Shown here: positions 23,971 through 35,770 of the stretch, piece by piece | Position numbering within the stretch: position 1 is the first letter of the stretch | Layout of the letters: every line of letters begins with the position of its first letter | Source of the DNA: Rhabdornis inornatus | Taxonomy: Eukaryota; Chordata; Aves; Passeriformes; Rhabdornithidae | Reading direction: 5' to 3' | NCBI GenBank assembly: GCA_013397075.1 | Contig: VWZS01008822.1 | Coordinates: forward strand, 124,001 to 188,000 | Length of the DNA: 64,000 nt | The notes under the pieces: generated by a model | Databases searched by the model: none | What the model was told of the DNA's origin: nothing | Seen by the model: only the letters and a program-made list of their open reading frames with translations | Position numbers and translations under genes: made by a program

Positions 23971-26900
23971 GTGTGATACTGAATTAGTTTGTATATAATG
24001 AAGAGAAACAGCTAGCAACAATATCCAGGGATGGACCCTTTCAGTCAGTGAAGTAAAGTGGGTGTTATTCTTTGGAGAATAATTGCAGCTGCTGTGGGCA
24101 AGCTCTAGTTTTTGTGCACTCCAGACAGATGTAGCAGAAGAATGGGGATCTATTGATACGTCAGAAAATCTGTGGAAAGTATTAGTTAGGATGTGATGAA
24201 CTGCTCCTGAAGATAGCTGTTTGTCCCTTTGTTCTCAGACTGACGCTCCTGTTCCTGATAGCAGCTGAAGCAACAACAGCTTCAACTGCCCTGCAGCATC
24301 AGCTGGCAGAAGAGTGATGGGAACTCCAGCGCCATATGAATGGCTTGGTTGGTTGAAACAGCCAGCTGGTTTGGCTGTCTGGATGGTAATTTATAGCACC
24401 AGAAGATTTCTTAATACATGGCAATGAAAATTGAGCTTGTTGTGATGATTAAAGATGCCAGCAGCATCTTCAGGTGTCTGTGAACTGATTGTTTCTGTTG
24501 GAGTGATTTTTTTGTAAAAACCATACTGAGATTCTGCCTCCATCTTTGTATTGCTGGCATTTAAAAAACATTTTTTTAATCATTCTTATAAAAAATTGTG
24601 AAGTGTCATCCAATACCCTGATTTTTCTTTAAGTCTCCTAACTGGAGCTAGTGTCTGGCAGCACTCAGCAAATGAGAGTTGACTCAGTTTAGAGTTTTTA
24701 TGTATGCAAGAGCTGGGCAGGTTGATGAGTTTTGGAAGTACACTTCCTATAGATGTAAGTCTTTGAGAGTCAAGGCAAGTACAGTCACTGGGCAACCCAT
24801 GAGTCGGAGAAAAACCCTATTGGTAACATGAGGTTATAGAAATATTGGGAAAGTGCATTTCCAGTTCTGACTCTTGAAAAATTCTGAGTGAGCACATGTA
24901 CTGAAGCAATCCTTGACGTAAAGCAGTAGTGAAGAAGTAGTGCTCTGCAAATGATAGCTTGAAGAAGAGCAAATTGCTGAAGATAAAACAGCTCTCTGAT
25001 TGCTCAGAGGTAGGTGCGTAATTTCAGGTTCTCATTCATATTCCTTCGAGAACTTTGTAGATTGAAATGTGCAGAAGGTGTGATGCTGCTGTGCTTTAAA
25101 GTACCTCTCTTGATAGTTGTTGTCTCAGATCAGATTAGTTTTTGAGGTTGGAAGATTTCCAAGGTGAGACTTTGCATTTTACTTCTAATTCATGTGACTA
25201 GTCCTTGCAGCTGCCAGAAATTTCAGTTTCATTATGAGTTAAACACAGCTTTTCTTTCCTTGTGTTTAATGTCCAAGTCCTTTACTCAAAAGTGCGCTCA
25301 GGTTTAGATAAAGAAATTGGATTTTCACCACATCAGCTAATCAGAAATTTTGTATTTTTATAATTTTTTAACTAGCTCTCTCATCATATAGAAGTTTTCT
25401 GTGAGCTGCATTATTGAAGAAAAAAATCACAATTTATTTTGAAAACCCTGACTTAGGTTTAAAGAGTGATTTTAGTTTGCATTACAAAGATATGCTACTG
25501 TGAAAATATCATTGTTTTAAGTCCCATGGATCATTGCACAAAGGTGCAAAGAAATTTACATGCTTGGCTGAAAAATTGCTTTCTTGGTATGGTGATACTC
25601 AGAGGTGTAGCCCAGACAGGCTTACGAAGCAATCACATAGAATGAAAATCTTGTTATCCCATATCTTTCCTGATTAGATAAAATCAAACTTTGTCGTAGA
25701 GAGTTTCAAAAGAAAACCAAAAGTGGTGGTTTACCTTTGTATATTTAATGCATTCTGGCCCTGAATGTCCTTAATTGAGCAGAAGCGTAGGGGTACATGG
25801 TACAGCAATGCCCTGTAGATCTTGTCCTGATAAAAATCTGCCCATGGTATCTGTAAATAATGATCTGTTGGTTTTCTTCAAGAAAACTTTGGTAAGAAGT
25901 ATGTTTTCTCATTGTTTTTTTCTTTAGTCCTAGTTACATGTCTAGCTTAAAGATGCCTCTTGTTAGATATAGTTTTGTTCAAAGCTCTTTTTTTATGATT
26001 TGTTTTCAAAGCTTTCTGAGAAATAGCTGTTGAGGGAACTATAAAAATACAAGGAAGTTATTGATTGATTTGGTTTTATATTGTGGATTTCTTTCCTAAA
26101 GGCACAGTCAAGTCCATACACTGAAGATTTTTGGTGGATTTTTGCCTTGATCTGTATCAGACATTTTTTTTGAAGGTCAGCTTCTGTTTGTTGCTAAAAG
26201 TAAGATTACAGGTGTGGGGCTTGGTTTGTATATTTTCATCTTCTAAGAGAGTATAACTTCTTGTGGGTAGAGAATTGGAGGAAGAATCATGTTAGAAGAC
26301 ATAAAGCTGTAAAAGCCATGCTCTCTGCAGGCTGTGTTCATGAGAATGAGGTTATTCTTTGCAGGCAGTCTCATTACTCTGGGCCAAATTCAAGCTGTAA
26401 ACTGTTTAAATTTGCTGATTTTTATCTAGGAGGGAATACATATTCATATGAATTGAGGGTTCAGCCCATCATGCTTTCTGCATATAATCTGAGCGTGGGC
26501 TTCTAGGCTGTTGTTCTTGAATTAGAAATTCAAATATGGGTAATTTTAAATTGTTCTGACTTGTGCTTAGTTTTAAAGAAATTAAAGTGCTTTCTTCTTA
26601 AGCACTGTATTGTGGTGTGGAGATTGGGAGTGTAATGACAAGATCTATAATAATTTTTTAGGTGACAGTAATGTAAAGTAGAATACTTGCTGCTGAAGGA
26701 CTTTTTACTTGTCTTTCAGTGTCTTCAGGTGGGGATCAGAGATGGCAGCTTAGTTTCTCTATGAAAAATAAGAATTTTTAGTACAGGATTTATTTGTTTT
26801 ATACTGGTACCCTGTGTGTGTATGTTCTGTTGTGTGGATACAGAAGCTAAATTCTGACTACGCTTTTTGTTGCTGTATAAAAATTTTATTATTAATACAG

Positions 26901-27246
26901 GAACTATTTCTGTTTAAGCAGTGTGCGTATTTATATATATTGGATGTGGAGAAGAGCATGAATCGCCTTTTGCCTATTTGCATTCTTTGAATTTTTTCTT
27001 AGGAAGCAAAACATAAATACTTAATAACTTGGTATGCAAAGGGAAGTATACTAGCATAGTGGAAGGAAAGACATTCAGAAACATGCCTTCCTTTAGGAGA
27101 AAGCCATTCTTCCCAGTATTGTGCTAGTTAGCCTTCCTTTGAACAAAGCCACTTCCACAGTATCTGTAATTCCTGAATGCAAGTTAAAGCTTCTCAGAAG
27201 ATTCTTTAAAAGGCATTTTAAACATTATCTGTTATATTGTGACAGA

Positions 27247-27288
27247 TTATATATATGTGTGTGTATATGCGTATATATATATTAATGT
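27247..27288. repeat. TA/TG microsatellite
   Basis: Alternating purine-pyrimidine sequence (ATATATATGTGTGTGTATAT and then GTATATATATAT). It is a simple repeat, likely polymorphic. Confidence 0.9.
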
Positions 27289-27623
27289 CCTCTGTGGTTA
27301 TGTGGGAAGCTGTGAAAGAGTGAGGGATATGCGAACCAGACCACTCAATTCTTATTTGTCCCTCTGTCCCCTGTTCCATTGAAATGTCTTCCTTTATTTT
27401 GCCTGCATTCCCAACATGAGCATCATCATCTCAGCAGCTTCCAACTGTTATTACAATTAAATATACTTAGTAGCTATTCTTTAATATCAGTAAAATGAGG
27501 TACTTAAAGGGTACTGCCTGAAGTGTTTGGATCTTAAAATTTTTCCCATAGTCTGTTGTTACATGCCAGATCAACTTCAATTCCTGAATGTGCAGCATTC
27601 CCACACCCTCCTGCAGCTCTCCA

Positions 27624-27666
27624 GCCGAAGTCCATGTTTAGCCGAAGTCCATGTTTTGCCGAAGTA
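27624..27666. repeat. 17-bp tandem repeat, about 2.5 copies
   Basis: The unit GCCGAAGTCCATGTTTA occurs at 27624-27640, again with one change at 27641-27657, and then in part (GCCGAAGT) from 27658. It is a short local duplication, unlikely to be functional. Confidence 0.85.
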
Positions 27667-30600
27667 TTGCTTCATGTGTCATCCAGAAGTTACATCATTT
27701 CTCAGCTCCTGCTTTCCTGTTCTAGTCTAGCCTATACAGTGATACTCTGGGATGTAGCACATGTACATTCCTTTTCTTCTTTCCTCCTAATGGATCCCAA
27801 TATCTGTAAGTCCATGGCATGTCGTTTAAATGAAAGGCCTGTGTGGCCACCTGCTTGAATTAAGATACTGCACATGAGGTATAGATTACTGTGGGTTGTG
27901 CAAGTGTTAAAAACCTTTCTTTTCCTTCATATTTAGTCAGTTAAATTTGTGTTAATTGAATTTCTGTCTTACTCTAGTCCTTTCATCAGCTGGGTCAAGA
28001 ACTTTGCTTTCTCTGTGATGGAGTTAGTTTGTATTGAATTTGAGAAGTTCTAAATTGTCCTCGTAATGGATTGCTTGTGAGGAGAAGCTGTCAAATCCTT
28101 GATTAGCTGTTCTGGCAGAGAAGAATAGCAATGAGTCAAAACTATGGACGCCTTACCAGGCAAGAATTTAGTGTTATTCCAAGGAGCTCCTTCTGAAGCC
28201 ATTTACCCTTGTAGTAATACCTAAAGCAGCTTTTAAGCAGACAGAATACCCCTCTTAAAATGAAATATGATGCTCCAGGGTGGTTGTAAAAGAAAATGCT
28301 GTTTCTGGTTCAAGTCACATGTAACAGATCGTGGAGGTTAAAGCTCTTTGATGGTAGAGTGAATCAGTATTGACTGCCTGGTTACTCTTGTGGGTCATTA
28401 CCTTGTCAGTTAATTGGAAAGCTTGTGAGGGGCTTCTCTGTGACAGTGTTTTGTGGTAGAAGAAAACAATGTGGGAATAAATCTAGTTTAAAGCAGTTTT
28501 TAGTTGGTAATGATGCCTGGTTTGTACGTGGTTTTGATTGTGTGCATTGTATGATGGGCTAATCTCTGCAAGGGGTAAGGGGTTCCTCTGGTATCACTCT
28601 GAAGGCTAACAAGGATTTGAAACAGAATACTACTGTGAAATTCATACCGTGAATGAAGCAAATACACTTGTAAGTGTCTGTGTGAATGCTGTATCTGTAA
28701 CATAAAGATCTTTAGATTTGAGTCTCTGGTTAAGCCAGCTATCACTAGCTTGGATCAAATTAATTACTCACTAATGGTATCCTTTATTGATATAGGTGAG
28801 ATTAATATAAAATTCCATTAAAGCTATAGTTCCACAAAATTATCTTAAAACTGTAGTTCTGTTGTCATTGAAGTGGAAGCATTTGATTCCGTATTTATTT
28901 TTCAGTGACTTGTTAGAGACTCATAAAAAAGAAATCTGGGTCTAGACTGTTTTTTCCCATTCAGCACCTGGTCCTGAAAGTCTGCATGGACTTGTGCATC
29001 CTTGTTAGCAATGCAGATTTCACAACTTGATCCTAGTTTGCAGTGCTGTTTTGGATGCATTGTCTCATAAGAGGTTAAAAATTGATCTCTCTTCCTGTTA
29101 GCTATGTGAGTTCTGCAGAGCAGTGAAATGTATGAACCTGTTGGCGGGGGGGCAGGCTTTGTGCGAGGAAAGCAAACAGATAAGATGAAGAGCACACGGA
29201 AGATATTTGTTAGAGTTGCCATCTATATACTGTTCTTCTGGCTATAACTGCACTTTACATTTTATTATGGGCTGGGTCTTTAGAGTTGAATTTTATAAGG
29301 CACTTTCAGTACAATTGGGTCAGTCACCCAGTATTCATTCAATTACACACTGCAGCCTTGCTGCTGCCCCTTGACATCTGTACACAAAGCCTGTCTTTTT
29401 TTTACATAACCTGACCAGTTCAGATGCCAGTTGTGGGAGATGCTGAAAGTCATTGAGAGCTCCAAAGCATAATAAAAGAAATGGCTAAATAGTTCACTGC
29501 CTCTGGCATGCCCAGAGGCAAGCAGGGAGCTGCTAATGGCATCATTACACCAGCAATACTTTGTGTTTTGCACACGTATTGCTGTAGAAAAGGGAGAAAT
29601 TTGAGACTCTGTGAGAAATGTCATTAAACACTGTTACATAGGTAGGCAGCTGCATTTCTGTTTGTTTTATTGTCCAGGCACCGGAGTGGTAATGAGGTGA
29701 CAGGCCTTGCTGGGCTGTAGGTAGGAAAGATGTGTGCTCCTTGTAGCAGGGTATTGTGGACAGCAATGCAAATAGATGCCTCATTAACGTGATTAAATGA
29801 TATTCTGAATTCTGCCTCTGAGGCTATTTCACTCCCATGTGCAGTTGGGCAAGATGGTCCAACCAGCCTTTCTGTCGGTGATCAATAGCTGAGTGCAACT
29901 CCAACTGCATGTGCTTTGGGATTCATGCTCATGAAAATGCTGACTCTTGAAATAGGGCTCTGTATGTGCTGGGCTTGGGAAATAAGGGCAGGTTCTCAAA
30001 AGAAAACTGAAATGTGTAGAAAAGAGAAATGCATAGGCAGCAGGAGCTGCATGCATGTCAAAGCAGTTGCTCAGTCATAGTGTGCTTTCTGAGTAACAGT
30101 GGCTTTTATTTCTTCCACCCCTAAAATGAATATGATGCTGCCTTGTCATACAAGAGTATCACTGAAATAAATCCAGTGACGTTTCTGATATGTTTGGATA
30201 TTTCAATGCCGAACACTAGAGAAAAGATCAGAAATATATCACTGGTTCTTATTTGGGAAAAATAGTAACAGTAGGTCATGAAAGAAGTAGAGTTTTTATA
30301 ACACAGGTGTGAGGAAAAATTGAGATGCTGCTAATGGGGAGTACAGACTGTCACGTACACAGAACTAAGGTGTTTGACAGAAAAGAAAATAGTGTGTGAT
30401 GAAGTAATTGAGCACTGTATAAAAAGTGTGCACCTCCTAAGTTGAAGAGAAGGGAATATTAAAGTTTCAAAAATAACCTCTCTCCTAACTCCCGATGTTC
30501 GATTGGACTTGGATTTTTGAACTTCATGTTAAAAATGTAAATGGTGGATTTATTTACGAGAACCAAAGGCATAGGTTTACTTTAGATTTGGTAATATAAA

Positions 30601-31184
30601 AGTAGGAAACCTACTATGTGGAAAAAAACCTTGCATTTTGGTCATATAAGCATGGGTGATGCCTCAATTTGAGCCCACTCTTCCATCAATTTGGTACGTT
30701 TTTTTGGATCTAAAGAGGCTGAGTACTGGTATTTCACATAAAATTATTGTGAGAATGAGTGACTGTATTTGAACTTTTTCTGGTAGATTTGAAAACTGAG
30801 AGGATAGTAAACTGCTAGTTCTTTGTGTGAGAAATGCTTTTGTGTTAAGTTTTTTGGATGATAGTCTAGCAAAGCACCAGTCCTGGACATTGCTGGGAAC
30901 TTCTAACTTTGCTTTAGCTATTATGATTAGACAAATAATTACAATTGTGTTTCAAATGGTAAGTGAAATCTGTATACTCGCTAATAAAGAACTGTAAAGA
31001 TGATGTTGGTTAGTTGCTAGCAACCCTGAAACTGAGCATAGTTTTTGTCTTGATATTGACTCTGAGTTTGTATGAGTCAGCTCAACACTTTATTTCCATA
31101 TGAAAATGTGTCTTTTGTAGCAGGCCATGTTGGACAGAGGTTCTTATTTTATTTATTTATTTATTTTTTTTTAATTCCTTCTAG

Positions 31185-31239
31185 CCTTCAGGAAAAAGAA
31201 AAATTGTTCAGCACATCCATTAAAGAAACTACTGCCAAA
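31185..31239 (+). CDS. DISC1: DISC1 exon 7 (55-nt small exon)
   Basis: This small exon enters in phase 2, completing an AG|C Ser codon with exon 6, and leaves in phase 0. It encodes LQEKEKLFSTSIKETTAK; human DISC1 has LQERIKSLNLSLKEITTK at the same junction. The acceptor CTAG follows an ATTT repeat and T-rich tract (about 31144-31180), and the donor is GTAAGT. In humans, transcripts lacking exons 7 and 8 together are known; here 55 + 103 nt is not a multiple of three, so the same skip would shift the frame into exon 9. Confidence 0.95.
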
Positions 31240-34200
31240 GTAAGTACATGTTTTCAGTTCTTCAGAATACTTACAGACACGGATCATAGCACGCATCTTA
31301 ATATATTGCCTTTGTTTTAAGAAGTTGGTTTTGTGGTGTTCCTCTAAAGATTTTGCACATAAATATTTTTAAGCACACACTGAAAAGCCCTCCCCAGCTT
31401 TTTGTTTGAACAGGCCACAGGGATTATAATACTTCAGGAAGCAAATGGAGTAATCTCTTTTTTCTCTGCTTTTTTACTTGTAATCAGTTGTCTTGCTCAG
31501 GTCTCTATTCAGGAACAGACTCCTCAGCTTCATGAAATCGTGGTCATAGCTGAATGTTTTAGCTCTTAATACAGAATATCTTACTTTCCTCTCTAACTGG
31601 TTTTGTTGGTGTGAAGGGAAGGGCATAAAAGAATTACTTTTTCCTCCCACCATTTCACTAATAATCTAGGTACCTGTCTAATTTTCATACCCTTTAAAAA
31701 TACAAAGAAAATGATATAGCATATTTAGTATAATTTTTGTTTCTAACTAGAAATGTTAGTATTTTTCCTTTATCTTTCTTACTTCATGGGCTCCTTTCAA
31801 GAAGTGGAACACTGAAGTTGTGTTTCAGAATGACCTGGTTGCTCCATGATTGCTCTAGGAAAAAAAAGATCCATTTACTCGATCTAATTCGCATATATGA
31901 AACAAGAAGTGAAAAATATTTCTGGGTTTTGATTAATACTGAATTTATACTCTGAAATAAACTTACTTTTCATGTTTTCTCTAATAGCACTCACCTAAAT
32001 CTGTAAAAATTTTATCTTTTGTAATCCGTTCTTCCTAATCCTTTCGACCAACACTTTCGCTGTGCACTGTTAAAAAGATAGTTTGAAGAATGCATCACAT
32101 TACCTCTCCTTCCTTCTCTTCCACTTTTTGAGCTCGTTTTCTTTATTCCTTGCTTATATCCACATCTTGGGAAAATAAATATAGACTATAACAATGATTC
32201 CCTAGTATTTTTTAAATGAGTACGAATAAAGTATCAAGGAAATTATTGTAACTGACCTATAGCTCATCTGCTAAAATGAATGAGACATTCAGTAGCTCAA
32301 AGTGATGTTTCAAGTGTCATTTCAAGCTATTTGCAAGCTAAAACTTAAGGTATGGAATTTGCCTTTTCCCCAGAAAATGTCTCATGAGTATCTAGAGACT
32401 TTTTCAATAACAGCTGAAGCATTGCATAACAGTAGAGAAGTCTGTGAGGTAGAATTTCACAGCTTGTTTTTTTTTTCTTTCAGTTTTCAGTAGATAAAAT
32501 ACTATTTTAATTTTGTTCCATTCCTATGAAATGGCTTTTATTTGTTATAGAAGATAAATAGGAATCATGTAATGAGACTCCTCCAAATAATTTACTATTT
32601 TGTTTATTCATATCATCTCATCCTATTATTTTCAACTCAAAATAAATAGAGCTGGTCTTTTAAACCTTTTTATTGTATGGGGAAAACATTCCTTTGTCGA
32701 AGGTCTTTCCTTTTCCCCTCTGCCACTGGCATTTCTATGGCCTATTCCGCTTCATCTCTCTTGTTTTCAGCTGTGGCTGCAAAAGCTAACTTCTGCCTGC
32801 TAATGAAGGGAGTGCTGTCCCTTATTCAGTGCCTTCCTTCAGAAATTAATATCTGCTTTCAGTAATGGCAAGATTGTGCTGTGTGGGAGACCAGGTAGAC
32901 TGTTCCTTCCTTTAGGCAGTGTTAGCAGAATTTCTTTATCTTTTCCACAGTGCTTTTTTAAAGAAATGTGAAGGTTACTCAAAACTTCTTTTCTCTTGAG
33001 ATGATTGGAGAGTGAATTCCAGTGCTTTACTTGATGTCCTTGTCCCTGTTTTTGCCGCTTTTAGATTAACATTGTATGCTGGGAAGATGGAAGAGGATGA
33101 CAATGGGCAAACTCGCCTTTGATATTTTGCTGTTTTTCATCTTGATTCCGCATGTCTTTGCTAACCAGCTTCCTACTGGTTTCAGATAGACTGCTTTTTT
33201 GAGTAACGTATCAGTCTGAATGCAGATTTGTAAGGTATATTTCTAAACAAGAGCCTTTAAAAAAAAAAAAAGTCTGCTTTAAAAAAACCTCAAAAACTAC
33301 TGAAGAGGATTTTAAAACAAATACAGTAATACTTGGCTGCAAAAACACTTCCCTGAAACTGAAAGCTTTTTTAGGCTTTGAGCTTGCTAGTCTGTGGGTC
33401 ACAGCAGAGCTGATCACTGAGAACAGGGAAAGGACATTGCTGGGGACACAGAAACTGGTTAGAGAAGGATTCCAGTGTTCACTGGAGGCCCAGGACACTG
33501 GCTCTGTGAATGTTCACCATCTTTGTTAGTTAAGAAATTACCTTTCCTTTGTGGCTGAATAAGCTACTGTAATGAATAATGGTATCTGTTATGAAGATAC
33601 AATAATTATAAAAGATGAAAAGAATTGGAGCTTGTAGAATAGACCTGATGTAATGCGGAAGCAGTGCCATTATTTTAGGGGATATTACTTTGTCTTTCCC
33701 ACTTGCTCATTTAGTTTTGTTGAACTATGCCATATGATAGGTCTGAAGATTAATGTTGTTCATTTATCTACAGAATACATGTGACATAGATACAAGCAGA
33801 GGCCTGGCAACCTACTTATCTCATGTTCCAGAAGAATCATCTCTGAGTTGGAGGGACTGCCTTTCTGTTTCTGGTCCCTGCATTTGGTCCATTAATAAAG
33901 ACTGCCAGCAAGCTTTGTTCTGGCAGGGGGGCTTATGAAGTGGACAGTGCTCACTAAAAACTGATTAAACATCCCAGCTTATTTTGCATAATTACCAAAC
34001 AGCTGTCTAGTGATAATGACTTTAACTTACTACCAGCATGGGAAATATTCATGCAGTTTTCCTGGAGCTGAAAGATTCCCCATCTAATTGCAATTCACTG
34101 AGCCATTCAATGCCCCTAAAGAGAGAGTACTGCTCGGAAAGAAGTCATTAAAAACTTGCAGATTTATTTTGGAGATGGGAGACAGAAATGGCCTTTGGGT

Positions 34201-35667
34201 TTTTTAGGCACATTTATTCACCTCTGACAGGTTTGAGGTTTTAAAAACACTTTAACTGAATTAACTGGTGAGTCGTTTAGAAGGCGGTACTGAAACAAAT
34301 TGAAATATCTGGGAGTTTTCAAATTATAGTAGGGGCAGAAGCCATTGTGTGTTTTTAAATTAGTAGGATGACTCTTTACAAGTAACAGTTACTGCTTGGA
34401 GGATAGTTCTGTTGACTCAAAAAAAAGTTACCTATTTATAGTTAACAGATAATCGCAGTAAAGGAAGAGGGTATTATTAATTTAAAAGGGTTTAAAGCTA
34501 GTGTTGTATGTGAATTATCATCATTTAATTGTACAAACAGATAAACCATTTGAACTATAAAGTTTTGCTCTTTAAAAAGCGAAGTGAAAACTGTGCCTCT
34601 GTTAATAAGCATAGAACTTGTTTTTGAGGAAGGAAAAATAAAATTGAAGGAAGGCAGGGAAATTTCTCTCTGGAGATTACCTTTCACATTACATAATTTC
34701 TGAACTGGCCTGTGCCTATCTTGACAATTGCTTTAGTTTTGGTTGCAATTAATGCCATGTTTTCTTAAGTGTCAGCTACTATTTTAAGAAAGTGTTTGGC
34801 ATCAGCCTCCAGAACGAGGGATTTGCCTTAGTTCATTGAAGGGTTTTTGTTTGTTCATTTTGCTTTTCTGCCCAAATGATGCAATATGGAGTATACCCCG
34901 ACATTTTTGAATATGTGGGACTTGTATAAATTTTGCATGCTGCATAATCTCCTTCTGAGATGGCAATGTACACTGAAATGTAAAGTACAGAAACAGCTGG
35001 ATTTCCTTCATATTTTTTTCTCTATTTTCTCTCTCCATGCTTTCGATACCAAACCGTGTTGATTGCTGAAGGACCTCCAGTTAAAAAGATAAAAAAGAGA
35101 GCAAGGGGAAGTCAGAAACCTGAACCCTTGTCATCTGTGTGTCCTGATTGTGAAACAAAGTACATTATCAAGCTGATATAGCCTTATTTGTTGCCTGTCT
35201 AAAAAATAAGGCTGCTTTGCCTTTTTTTCAGTTGAAATGCAGAGCACGGTAGATTTTGTATAAAAATCAGTGCACATTGTATGTTATAGAATTTTAATCT
35301 CCAAATACTGGTTTACTTATGCTCCACTTCAAGCGTGATGACTAATACTGAAATTGTGCAGAATTTGTGAGGTGGACTTTCTTCTGTGTGCAGCCTCAGT
35401 GTGTAGTAGTGAAACATGTCCTCTTTCATGCAGGTAGCTAATGCTAATACCATTCCCTGTTTTAATAATAGAAAGTGCTGTACAGCCTGGAAATTTTGAT
35501 TCAATGTTGGGTGTTTCTGTATAGACATCACTTTTTATTAAGCTTTTTTACCTTGCTGCAGGATGTTATGTCATGTCTATTAACCAAGAACATTTGAAGC
35601 CCCATTTCAACTGCCTTATACTTTTACATGAATGAATTCTATATCATGGCTGTCTGCCTCATTTTAG
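31240..35667 (+). other. DISC1: DISC1 intron 7
   Basis: A 4.4-kb AT-rich intron with donor GTAAGT and acceptor TTTTAG. No mobile element, RNA gene or coding-like frame was recognised. A run of A at about 33259-33270 and T-rich patches are the only simple repeats noted. Confidence 0.9.
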
Positions 35668-35770
35668 GTTTGCACGAGTCAGAAACTCTGCAGTACTTTG
35701 AGGAGGAAAGTGAGTGATATTGAGACTCAACTACCAGCTCTACTCGAAGCCAAAATGCTGGCTGTTTCGG
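35668..35770 (+). CDS. DISC1: DISC1 exon 8
   Basis: This exon is 103 nt, phase 0 in, phase 1 out (the last base opens a Gly codon completed in exon 9). It reads VCTSQKLCSTLRRKVSDIE, then TQLPALLEAKMLAVS. Human DISC1 has VCMSEKFCSTLRKKVNDIE and TQLPALLEAKMHAIS, making this one of the best conserved exons in the window. By human numbering its last complete codon corresponds to residue 597, the point where the human t(1;11) translocation truncates the reading frame. The segment is a strongly helical, charged stretch with two cysteines at conserved positions. The donor GTAAGT is at consensus. Confidence 0.97.

Larger units (their letters stand above)
17902..31184 (+). other. DISC1: DISC1 intron 6
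   Basis: At 13.3 kb this is the largest complete intron in the window. It holds an ERVL-like LTR (19306-19875, minus), a broken retroviral pol fragment (22313-23565, minus), a TA/TG microsatellite (about 27247-27288) and a 17-bp tandem repeat (27624-27666). The stretch 19876-22312 between the LTR and the pol fragment shows no retroviral motif I can recognise, and nothing nameable was seen in 23970-27240 or 27860-31130. The acceptor CTAG follows an ATTT/T-rich tract. Confidence 0.9.
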
